A DNA stretch of 6,512 nt from Anaerolineae bacterium (GTDB lineage Bacteria > Chloroflexota > Anaerolineae > Promineifilales > Promineifilaceae): contig JANQSK010001271.1 in NCBI GenBank assembly GCA_028284105.1, positions 1 to 6,512 of the forward strand. Direction: 5' to 3'. Under the pieces are notes generated by a model, which was given only the letters and a program-made list of their open reading frames with translations, was not told the origin of the DNA and did no database searches. Positions within the stretch are counted from its first letter, which is position 1; each line of letters starts with the position of its first letter. Positions 1 to 5,896 of this stretch are shown one piece after another. The position numbers were made by a program, and so were the translations under genes.

Positions 1-1303
1 TTGGTTCAGCGGGTCTTGGAGCCGAACAGGATGTTTGTGGTGCAATCATCACCTCAGTTGGTTGTCCCAATGTTGATGCGATTCCGCTTAAAAGTGGTGT
101 GTGGGTCGGCATGTGGAACATTTTGCTGCCTTGATAGATAAAAAGGATGCCGATTAGTAAAAGGGCTATATTTGTGATTGGCGTTTGAAGTTGGAATCTG
201 GCCTTAAATAAATCGCTATTTTCAGCTTTTCCTGCCCAATCCAATATACGATGAATCACCAGCCCTGTTAAAATGCAGCTTGCTGCAATAGCTGTGGCAA
301 AATAAGATTCACCTGCGCCCCATTTTCCGGCCGTTACGCTATTGATCGTGGCTACTACGAACCAAACGGTATACAGAGAAAGTCGCTCAAAATAGAGTTG
401 ATAAATGGCAAAAATCACGCTGAAGACGATAAGAACAGTGTGCAACCTAAACCATTGTCTGAATAACCCTTGTGCTTGACCAGGCACAAAAGGATTGATA
501 TTCGCAGTAACCGTATTGAGGAACCAGTAGCCATCCGTTGAAACATTGATCCATAAAAAGATGAGTCCGGTGATTAAGCCAAAGGGAATGGCCCATTTAA
601 TGGCGCGGATGGGTTGGCGTAATAACCAAAATGCAAAAATGGCAATCACAGTGGCATAAGCAAGTTGCTTTGTGTATCCGGCTGCCAGAAGCAAAATCAT
701 TACACCTAATAGATAAGTGGTATACGGCCGTTTTTCATCCTCTTCTTTTTGTATGGCATGAGCCATCAACAGCACCGCAGCAGTTTCGAACATCACCATG
801 AACATATGCTGTCGGAAGAGAGGGCCAACGTGATAAACATAATTGGATGCTAAAAAGGCAAGCCCTGTAATCGATGTGAGCCACCATCGTTTGCCTGCTT
901 TGTGTACGGCCGTTGAGATAAATACGGCCGTTAAAAGCGTTCCGACCCAAGAAACCAAACGTCCCGTCCAATATTGAGGACCAAAGAGCCAAACAAGGGG
1001 CACAATGACCACATGAAAGAGCGGAGGATAATTTGATGAATAGAAGGGATAGCTATTGTTGTCCCGATAGGGCCACTGACCCTGGCTAAACAGCACCGTG
1101 TCCATCAGCTCAAATCCCTCACCTTGATCATAATCAAATGGGAATTGGAAAAGCGCAAATGCATAAATGCAGTAAACGATGAAATAGCCTATAAAAATAA
1201 GAACTGCAATACCGAGCACAATGCGCGGCAGATAAATTAGAAGCTGATTGAGAAATCGTTGAATTTGGGATGAGGCTGGTTGAGAGGCCGTGGTCGAACT
1301 CAT
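1..1303 (-). CDS. GT-C-fold (GT39/PMT-like) membrane glycosyltransferase-like protein, C-terminus cut by window edge
   Basis: Translating the minus strand from the ATG at 1303-1301 gives an open frame to the window edge: 434 residues visible with no stop. The protein is very hydrophobic with many membrane helices; the first is near residues 28-52. It is followed by an acidic loop, FDYDQGEGFELMD (56-68), and then by NSYPFYSSNYPPLF (83-96). An acidic first loop and an NYPPL-type motif are typical of GT-C transferases of the GT39/PMT/ArnT kind, which move a sugar from a polyprenyl-phosphate carrier onto a lipid or protein on the outer face of the membrane. Donor and acceptor cannot be read from sequence. 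The start overlaps the stop of the upstream 64-residue membrane protein (ATGA), so translation is probably coupled. Three ACGGCCGT palindromes lie inside the gene. Family-level assignment is fairly secure; specificity is unknown, and a non-catalytic relative is possible. Confidence 0.75.
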   Translation of the reverse strand, partial: MSSTTASQPASSQIQRFLNQLLIYLPRIVLGIAVLIFIGYFIVYCIYAFALFQFPFDYDQGEGFELMDTVLFSQGQWPYRDNNSYPFYSSNYPPLFHVVIVPLVWLFGPQYWTGRLVSWVGTLLTAVFISTAVHKAGKRWWLTSITGLAFLASNYVYHVGPLFRQHMFMVMFETAAVLLMAHAIQKEEDEKRPYTTYLLGVMILLLAAGYTKQLAYATVIAIFAFWLLRQPIRAIKWAIPFGLITGLIFLWINVSTDGYWFLNTVTANINPFVPGQAQGLFRQWFRLHTVLIVFSVIFAIYQLYFERLSLYTVWFVVATINSVTAGKWGAGESYFATAIAASCILTGLVIHRILDWAGKAENSDLFKARFQLQTPITNIALLLIGILFIYQGSKMFHMPTHTPLLSGIASTLGQPTEVMIAPQTSCSAPRPAEP

Positions 1304-1494
1304 GCTGGGTTATCCCCCAATGGTAAAAGCGAAGCACCAAGCAAAAAGACAGCACCAGCTACAATCAGCGCCAAACGTTGCGCAGGACCAATGCCTTGGA
1401 ACTGACCTGCACCAATAAAGTCCATTACAAATAAACCGACGCTAGCCCCAAATCCAGCTAGCATAAATAAATAGCCAAGTTGTCGTTTTGTCAT
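1300..1494 (-). CDS. small two-helix membrane protein, function unknown
   Basis: This 64-residue protein begins MTKRQLGYLFMLAG and has two predicted membrane helices, near residues 7-25 and 39-58. They are joined by a loop rich in Gly (DFIGAGQFQGIGPAQR) and followed by the short polar tail PLGDNPA. I do not recognise a named family. Its stop codon overlaps the ATG of the downstream GT-C-like gene by the four bases ATGA, which suggests translational coupling and perhaps a shared role at the membrane, for example as an accessory subunit; that role is inference. No Shine-Dalgarno sequence precedes the ATG, and a -10-like TACACT lies only 8 nt upstream, so the message could be leaderless. The reading frame, hydrophobic pattern and overlap support a real gene despite its size. 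Confidence 0.7.
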   Translation of the reverse strand: MTKRQLGYLFMLAGFGASVGLFVMDFIGAGQFQGIGPAQRLALIVAGAVFLLGASLLPLGDNPA

Positions 1495-1502
1495 AGGTGC
1501 AA

Positions 1503-1508
1503 AGTGTA
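1503..1508 (-). promoter_or_regulatory. possible -10 element for the minus-strand membrane operon
   Basis: On the minus strand TACACT (4 of 6 matches to TATAAT) ends 8 nt before the ATG at 1494. Transcription starting 6-8 nt downstream of it would give an almost leaderless mRNA, which would fit the lack of a ribosome binding site. No convincing -35 hexamer is seen at the usual spacing, so this is weak. Confidence 0.22.
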
Positions 1509-1604
1509 TCCAAAAAAGAAGGGATGGGGTAGTTCATTAATTTTTGAAGCATGTGTTTTTAGATCAGTCGTGTTTGAAGAAAAAATGGCCGTTTCTATTC
1601 AATC

Positions 1605-1626
1605 GATTTCTGCAAAAAAAGAAATC
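1605..1626. repeat. 7-bp inverted repeat in the divergent intergenic region
   Basis: GATTTCT (1605-1611) and AGAAATC (1620-1626) are perfect inverted copies separated by 8 nt that are almost all A. The repeat lies about 45 nt upstream of the greA -35 region and about 110 nt upstream of the minus-strand gene start. It could be an operator or a chance feature of AT-rich DNA. The rest of 1509-1670 is AT-rich, with A-tracts and no convincing gene. Confidence 0.3.
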
Positions 1627-1670
1627 CAAATTAAAAAAGATCTGTTATTGAATTTGGGTGGAAACCGTAT

Positions 1671-1698
1671 TTGTATTTAAATTATTCCTTGTTATAAT
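1671..1698 (+). promoter_or_regulatory. greA promoter with consensus extended -10
   Basis: A perfect TATAAT (1693-1698) is preceded by TG one base upstream (1690-1691), giving an extended -10. A weak -35, TTGTAT (1671-1676), sits 16 nt away, with A-rich DNA upstream that could act as an UP-like element. The predicted start is near 1704-1705, giving a leader of about 67 nt before the greA ATG. The assignment is by consensus only. Confidence 0.62.
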
Positions 1699-1724
1699 TC
1701 TTCGCTCAAATTCTCAATTCGCCA

Positions 1725-1757
1725 GAGAACTGCCGCTGTTCCAGCGGTTTTTCTCTT
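1725..1757 (+). terminator. terminator-like hairpin in the greA leader
   Basis: CCGCTG (1733-1738), loop TTC, and CAGCGG (1742-1747) form a 6-bp GC-rich stem. A G-T wobble (1732/1748) follows, then a 2x2 internal loop, then a lower stem GAGAA (1725-1729) with TTCTC (1751-1755). The upper stem is followed at once by five T (1748-1752) and then CTCTT, the form of an intrinsic terminator. It sits between the promoter and the ribosome binding site of greA, so it would act on greA's own leader. No plus-strand gene lies upstream that it could otherwise serve. It might instead be only a stabilising leader structure. Confidence 0.5.
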
Positions 1758-1760
1758 CAC

Positions 1761-1766
1761 AAAGGA
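1761..1766 (+). promoter_or_regulatory. ribosome binding site that fixes the greA start
   Basis: AAAGGA lies 5 nt before the ATG at 1772. It supports starting GreA at MAINKPHLL rather than at the upstream in-frame ATG at 1658, which lies upstream of the predicted promoter and would add 38 residues foreign to the family. Confidence 0.65.
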
Positions 1767-1771
1767 ATCTC

Positions 1772-2251
1772 ATGGCTATAAACAAACCTCATTTATTAAC
1801 AAAAGAGGGCTTAAAGAAATTAGAAGCAGAGTTGGATCATTTGAAGACCACTGCACGTGAAGAAGTAGCCGAACGCCTGCATCAAGCTTTTGACGACGGT
1901 CAAGACGATGATTTTATCGACAATGCTGAATTAGACGCCGCACGTCAAGAACAATCTTTCATCGAAGGCCGAATCATTGAACTCGAAGAAATCTTGAAGA
2001 ACTATGAAATTATCAAGGGTGGCAAAAGTGACGTTGTTCGTGTTGGAACAACCGTGACAGTATCAGAAGTTGGCTACGACGAAGAAGAAAAATACGTCGT
2101 TGTAGGTGAGTTCGAAGCAAACCCAGTTGATGGTAAGATTTCAAATGAAAGCCCGCTCGGTCGAGCCTTGATGGGAAAGAAGGTCGGGGAGCAAGTTCAA
2201 GTCAACGCCCCGAACGGAATTCTTGACTTCGTTATCGTAAAAATTAAATAG
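1772..2251 (+). CDS. greA: transcription elongation factor GreA
   Basis: GreA binds the secondary channel of RNA polymerase and stimulates cleavage of backtracked RNA so that stalled complexes restart. The 159-residue length matches the family (about 158). The N-terminal coiled coil spans roughly residues 8-80, with its tip at DDGQDDDFIDNAEL (41-54) and the return helix AARQEQSFIEGRI. The C-terminal FKBP-like domain (about 85-159) carries SPLGRALMGKKVG and ends APNGILDFVIVKIK. By my alignment D47 and D50 correspond to the tip acidic pair D41 and E44 of Escherichia coli GreA; the second is Asp instead of Glu, and the tip loop is about two residues longer and more acidic. The start is chosen from the AAAGGA site. 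It has its own promoter and a terminator-like leader hairpin, and a strong terminator separates it from lysS. Confidence 0.95.
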   Translation: MAINKPHLLTKEGLKKLEAELDHLKTTAREEVAERLHQAFDDGQDDDFIDNAELDAARQEQSFIEGRIIELEEILKNYEIIKGGKSDVVRVGTTVTVSEVGYDEEEKYVVVGEFEANPVDGKISNESPLGRALMGKKVGEQVQVNAPNGILDFVIVKIK

Positions 2252-2288
2252 CAACAGCGCATGAGCGCAAAACAAAATAATAATTTTG

Positions 2289-2320
2289 GCTCGTGTTGTC
2301 AAAAACACGAGCTTTTTTTT
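2289..2320 (+). terminator. strong intrinsic terminator between greA and lysS
   Basis: GCTCGTGTT (2289-2297) pairs perfectly over 9 bp with AACACGAGC (2304-2312) around a 6-nt loop, followed by eight T (2313-2320). This is a textbook Rho-independent terminator for greA. It ends only 18 nt before the lysS ATG, so lysS needs either read-through or a promoter whose transcript passes through this hairpin. A smaller GCGC-ATGA-GCGC hairpin lies at 2257-2268. Confidence 0.85.
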
Positions 2321-2338
2321 GACAGAGAGAAGTGAGTT

Positions 2339-3850
2339 ATGTCTTGGGAACCCTCTCCATTAGAACAAAAAAGACTCGAAAAATTAACATGCTTTGAAGA
2401 AGAGTTTGGTATTAATCCATTTCCATTACGGGTTGAGCGGACACATACCTCTGCTGAAGCAACGGCCGATTTTCCAGATGATGAAAATGCTGATCCTGTT
2501 GTTGTAACTGTGTGCGGTCGCTTGATGAGCATGCGTGATATGGGTAAGACTGTATTTGCCCATGTTGAAGATGGATACGGCCGTATTCAGCTGTTTCTGC
2601 GTCGTGGTGAAGTTGAAGAAGAAAGCCACCGCATGTTTCGTAAATTGCTCGACTTGGGCGATTTTGTTCAAGCAACAGGTGCTTTGTTTCGTACAAGAGC
2701 TGGCGAAGTAAGTGTCCGGGTCACCGAATGGAAAATTTTAAGTAAATCAGTCAGTCCGCTGCCTGTTGTTAAAGAGCAAGAGGTGGATGGTGTGACGGTT
2801 CGTTTTTCAGGTTTTTCAAATATTGAAGAACGTTACCGTCAACGGTATGCTGATTTGGCAGTAAATCCAGAAGTCCGCGATCTATTCAAAATTCGCTCAA
2901 AAATCATCTCATCAATACGTCGTTTCTTTGATGATAATGACTTTCTTGAGGTTGAAACACCTATCCTCCAACCGTTATATGGAGGTGCTGCGGCACGGCC
3001 GTTTACAACTCATCACAATCAACTCAAACAAGATCTCTATTTGCGAATTTCTTTTGAACTGTATCTCAAAAGATTGCTGGTTGGTGGCATTGAGCGCGTG
3101 TACGAAATTGGTCGAGATTTTCGCAATGAAGGTGTGAGTTTCAAACACAATCCTGAATTTACCATGATTGAGTTTTATGCCGCCTATTGGGACTATTACG
3201 ATGTGATGGATTTTACCGAGCGGATGCTTATCACGGTTGCGGAAGAAGTTTTAGGTAAAACAACGTTGACTTATGAAGAGCATGATATCGATCTAGCTGG
3301 CCCTTGGCAACGAATTTCGATGCGTGATGCTATTAAACAGCATGCCGAAATCGATTATATGGATCATTTGGATGCGGAATCTTTAGCGAAAGCGATTAAA
3401 GAAATAGGTGGCCACGTTACGCCAGGTGCAAGCTGGGGCAAGCTCATTGATGGTTTATTTGGCGACTACGTTGAGCCTAAACTTATTCAGCCTACATTTA
3501 TCACCACCTATCCCCGAGATATCTCTCCACTTGCAAAAGGAATCCCTGATGATCCAATGCATACCGAACGTTTTGAATATTTCATTGCCGGTATGGAAAT
3601 GGGGAATGCCTTTACTGAGTTGAATGATCCTATCGACCAACGTCGTCGCTTTGAAGAACTGCAAGAACTGTACGCCAATGATGACGATGAGAGCAATCCC
3701 ATTGATGAAGATTACATTCGAGCCATGCGCTATGGGATGCCGCCAAATGGCGGTTTTGGCGCAGGCATAGATCGCATGGTGATGCTGTTTACGAACAAAA
3801 ACACCATTCGGGAAGTATTACTCTTCCCACACCTCCGAGAAAAAGAGTAA
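2339..3850 (+). CDS. lysS: lysyl-tRNA synthetase, class II
   Basis: This cytoplasmic enzyme attaches lysine to tRNA-Lys using ATP. The 503-residue length is normal. An N-terminal OB-fold anticodon-binding domain (about 55-160) contains VCGRLMSMRDMGKTVFAHVED. The class II core shows motif 1 around 188-212 (RRFFDDNDFLEVETPILQP), the LysRS signature GGAAARPF (215-222), motif 2 from F261 (FRNEGVSFKHNPEFTMIEFY) and motif 3 at 471-479 (GGFGAGIDR). The lysine pocket residues of GNAFTELND (N423, F425, E427) are kept. The usual LRIAPELYLKRL reads LRISFELYLKRL here. Presence of the OB domain excludes an EpmA-type paralogue. The start has a poor ribosome site (GTGAG close to the ATG) and lies 18 nt after the greA terminator; greA and lysS are neighbours in several bacterial groups. 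Two ACGGCCGT sites (2577, 2995) fall inside. Confidence 0.97.
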   Translation: MSWEPSPLEQKRLEKLTCFEEEFGINPFPLRVERTHTSAEATADFPDDENADPVVVTVCGRLMSMRDMGKTVFAHVEDGYGRIQLFLRRGEVEEESHRMFRKLLDLGDFVQATGALFRTRAGEVSVRVTEWKILSKSVSPLPVVKEQEVDGVTVRFSGFSNIEERYRQRYADLAVNPEVRDLFKIRSKIISSIRRFFDDNDFLEVETPILQPLYGGAAARPFTTHHNQLKQDLYLRISFELYLKRLLVGGIERVYEIGRDFRNEGVSFKHNPEFTMIEFYAAYWDYYDVMDFTERMLITVAEEVLGKTTLTYEEHDIDLAGPWQRISMRDAIKQHAEIDYMDHLDAESLAKAIKEIGGHVTPGASWGKLIDGLFGDYVEPKLIQPTFITTYPRDISPLAKGIPDDPMHTERFEYFIAGMEMGNAFTELNDPIDQRRRFEELQELYANDDDESNPIDEDYIRAMRYGMPPNGGFGAGIDRMVMLFTNKNTIREVLLFPHLREKE

Positions 3851-3858
3851 TTGAAATG

Positions 3859-3891
3859 AGGTTGCTGGAAACAGTAACCTCTGTCTTTTTT
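3859..3891 (+). terminator. hairpin and T-tract after lysS, abutting the next start codon
   Basis: AGGTTGCTG (3859-3867) pairs over 9 bp (one G-T wobble) with CAGTAACCT (3872-3880) around a GAAA tetraloop. Five bases (CTGTC) and then six T (3886-3891) follow. The gap before the T-tract makes it less than ideal as a terminator. It starts 8 nt after the lysS stop and the T-tract ends 2 nt before the ATG of the GNAT gene, so it could end lysS transcription, attenuate the next gene, or both. Confidence 0.55.
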
Positions 3892-3893
3892 CC

Positions 3894-4736
3894 ATGAATA
3901 CGATACTCCATTCTGAACTCACCGCATTTGCTGAAAAAACACGGCCGTTTCTAGAGGAAAATGAAGCGGCTAATAACCTTGTTTTGGGCACAATCACATC
4001 CCTTTTGAGACAGCCTCGCCGGCGACGAAATCGCCCGGTGTTAGCGACCGTTGAAGAGGCTGATGAGATCAAGATGATTGGCGTGATGACGCCGCCGCGC
4101 AAGATGATGTTGGCAGGGCTAGAAACTGAGATTGCTGCGGCTCAAGCGTTGGCTTTTGAATTAAAAGAGAAGGGTAAGAAGGTGCCGGCTATTTTTGGCC
4201 CAAAACCTTTGGCGCATACGTTTGCTCAATCATGGAACGAAGAACGGCCGTTTCAAGATGGAACCCCACAGGCCATTTATGCACTTAGGAAAGTGAGCTC
4301 ATTTTCACTTCCTGCAGGCCAATTGCGAAATCCATATGCTGAAGAGCTTGATTTAATGACAGATTGGATTTTTGGCTTTCATCGTGATGCCCAAACCGAT
4401 CAATCTCCAAGCTTAGCCATGCAGGTTGCTGGCCAACTTATGCAAAATCGGGACCTTTTTGTATGGGTTGATGAACAGGATCAGCCGAAATCAATGGCGG
4501 CTAAATCACGTCCAACGGCAAACGGTATTGCGGTTAACATGGTTTACACACCTGAAGAAGAGCGAGGACACGGGTATGCCTCAGCTGTGGTGAGCCAACT
4601 CAGTCAACATTTGCTAGATGAAGGCAATCAATTCTGCACCCTCTTTACTGACCTCACGAACCCCATTTCAAATCACGTCTATCAAAAAATTGGTTATCAA
4701 GTAATTCAAGAATTTCAAGATTATTTTTGGGAATAG
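3894..4736 (+). CDS. GNAT family N-acetyltransferase
   Basis: This 280-residue protein has the GNAT fold in its C-terminal part: the strand GIAVNMVYTP, then the acetyl-CoA pyrophosphate loop EEERGHGYASA with R224-G225-H226-G227-Y228-A229, and a closing segment FTDLTNPISNHVYQKIGY. These features resemble FR47-like GNAT proteins of similar length, in which a divergent N-terminal half (here the stretch FLEENEAANNLVLGTITSL) precedes the catalytic half. It should transfer an acyl group from acyl-CoA to an amine; the substrate is not predictable. A basic run, RQPRRRRNRP, occurs near residues 38-47. No Shine-Dalgarno precedes the ATG, which follows a T-tract by 2 nt, so initiation may be leaderless or depend on read-through from lysS. 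Its stop overlaps the ribosome site of the next gene, indicating joint expression. Two ACGGCCGT sites are inside. Confidence 0.85.
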   Translation: MNTILHSELTAFAEKTRPFLEENEAANNLVLGTITSLLRQPRRRRNRPVLATVEEADEIKMIGVMTPPRKMMLAGLETEIAAAQALAFELKEKGKKVPAIFGPKPLAHTFAQSWNEERPFQDGTPQAIYALRKVSSFSLPAGQLRNPYAEELDLMTDWIFGFHRDAQTDQSPSLAMQVAGQLMQNRDLFVWVDEQDQPKSMAAKSRPTANGIAVNMVYTPEEERGHGYASAVVSQLSQHLLDEGNQFCTLFTDLTNPISNHVYQKIGYQVIQEFQDYFWE

Positions 4737-4740
4737 GTGA
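4735..4740 (+). promoter_or_regulatory. ribosome binding site overlapping the GNAT stop codon
   Basis: AGGTGA, a strong anti-Shine-Dalgarno match, overlaps the TAG stop (4734-4736) of the GNAT gene and lies 3 nt before the ATG at 4744. It fixes the start of the flavoprotein gene and implies that the two genes are translated from one mRNA, probably coupled. Confidence 0.7.
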
Positions 4741-4743
4741 ACT

Positions 4744-5886
4744 ATGACCACAATTGAAAAGCAAGACAATCCTATTGAATTAGCCGCCCAGCTAGCTCAA
4801 GATTTTTCCACACGGGCAGATGAAGCAGATGCAATCGGAAAACTTCCAAAAGAAGATATTGATGCTCTCCAAGAGTCTGGATATTTAGGCATCAGTGTAC
4901 CGAAAGAGTATGGTGGCTTTGGGCTTAGTTTGAAAGATTGTGTGGCTGCCCATCTAAAATTAGCTCAGGGGAGCGCTTCAACCGCGATGGCTGCCGGTAT
5001 GCAGGTTCACCTATTTGGTCATCAGCGTGAAACGTTAACCTGGAAGCCTGAATGGTATGAGCGATTTTGCCGTGAAGCAGCCGCAGGTGGCATGTTTAAT
5101 GCTGTTGCGAGTGAGCCAGCAATGGGAAGCCCATCACGTGGTGGGTTGCCAGCCACAACGGCCGTAATGTCTGAAAGTGGTGATAAGTGGATTGTAAACG
5201 GCCGTAAAACGTGGACTACAGGTGGTGAGCACCTGACACACCTGCTTGTCCGTGTAACTGTTCAAGACCAGCTAGGAGATGTATATGTGCCTAAAGGGAG
5301 CAAAGGCATCATTTGGCATAAGAATTGGCAAGATGCCTTAAGCCTCAGAGCATCTGATAGTCATGATGTTGAATTTAAAAATGTTGAAATCCCTCTTGAG
5401 CACGTGATACAGCAAGGTCCCACTAAGAAAGCGGCAAACGTCTGGTTCCCGCTCATCATGTCATCTGTTTATCTCGGCGCAGCGATGGCTGCCCGCCATA
5501 GCGTCATTAAATTTGCCTTGGAGCGTGTGCCAACTGCACTAGGTAAGCCTATCGCCACACTTCCGAAGATTCAACGTCAAATCGGAGAAATCGACATCTC
5601 TTTGCAAGCCGCGCAGGCTCTGTTATTTGACGTTGCTGGAAGCTGGACGGAGCTTGATGAGGATAGACCTCGAATGTCTGCTCGGATTGCTGCTGCCAAA
5701 ACGATGGTGACTGAAACAGCGAATGATGTCACTGACAAAGCGTTGCGCATCGCAGATGGAACGAGTATTACCAAATCTTTGCCATTAGAGCGCCATTTTC
5801 GAGATGTTCGGGCTGGCTCGATGCAACCCCCATCTGGTGATACCGCTTTAGAGATTGTGGGTCGAGCAGCTATCGATGGCATTTAA
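4744..5886 (+). CDS. acyl-CoA dehydrogenase-like flavoprotein without the usual catalytic Glu
   Basis: The 380-residue protein has the three-part acyl-CoA dehydrogenase fold. The N-terminal helical domain (about 1-110) contains LGISVPKEYGGFGLSLKD, the middle beta domain (about 115-230) contains ASEPAMGS (122-129) and VNGRKTWTTGG (N152, G153, K155, W157), and a C-terminal helical domain follows (235-380). It should bind FAD or FMN. Where medium-chain enzymes carry the base in a YEGT-like motif, this protein reads RDVRAGSMQPP (353-363). The alternative helix position used by isovaleryl-CoA dehydrogenase (around MSSVYLGAA, 239-247) also shows no Glu. The end resembles the Acyl-CoA_dh_2 branch that includes flavin monooxygenases such as DszC and uncharacterised dehydrogenase-like proteins such as Bacillus YdbM. 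It may be a dehydrogenase with another base or a flavin oxygenase. It is coupled to the GNAT gene. Two ACGGCCGT sites 40 nt apart lie in the middle domain. Confidence 0.85.
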   Translation: MTTIEKQDNPIELAAQLAQDFSTRADEADAIGKLPKEDIDALQESGYLGISVPKEYGGFGLSLKDCVAAHLKLAQGSASTAMAAGMQVHLFGHQRETLTWKPEWYERFCREAAAGGMFNAVASEPAMGSPSRGGLPATTAVMSESGDKWIVNGRKTWTTGGEHLTHLLVRVTVQDQLGDVYVPKGSKGIIWHKNWQDALSLRASDSHDVEFKNVEIPLEHVIQQGPTKKAANVWFPLIMSSVYLGAAMAARHSVIKFALERVPTALGKPIATLPKIQRQIGEIDISLQAAQALLFDVAGSWTELDEDRPRMSARIAAAKTMVTETANDVTDKALRIADGTSITKSLPLERHFRDVRAGSMQPPSGDTALEIVGRAAIDGI

Positions 5887-5896
5887 TTCTGTAAAA

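Noticed and set aside
735..992. Minus-strand frame of 85 codons
   Set aside because: It lies wholly inside the long open GT-C-like frame on the same strand, which has clear membrane helices and motifs; this one has no family character.
1134..1355. Minus-strand frame of 73 codons
   Set aside because: It overlaps both the GT-C-like gene start and the small membrane gene in another frame and looks like a shadow; the ATGA-linked pair explains the region better.
1480..1680. Plus-strand frame across the intergenic region, including a 31-codon part from ATG 1585
   Set aside because: The long version needs a TTG start inside the opposite gene. The short version has a weak ribosome site, low complexity and ends at the greA promoter. 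No recognisable protein.
1658..1771. N-terminal extension of GreA from the ATG at 1658
   Set aside because: The extra 38 residues do not belong to the family, cover the predicted promoter and leader hairpin, and a good ribosome site precedes the ATG at 1772.
2252..2338. T-box or lysine riboswitch before lysS
   Set aside because: Only 87 nt lie between the genes, with no room for and no sign of a T-box or L-box structure; a simple terminator explains the hairpin.
5887..5896. Bidirectional terminator between the convergent flavoprotein and propeller genes
   Set aside because: The gap is only 10 bp and I see no stable stem with T-tracts at either side, so the transcripts probably overlap or end elsewhere.
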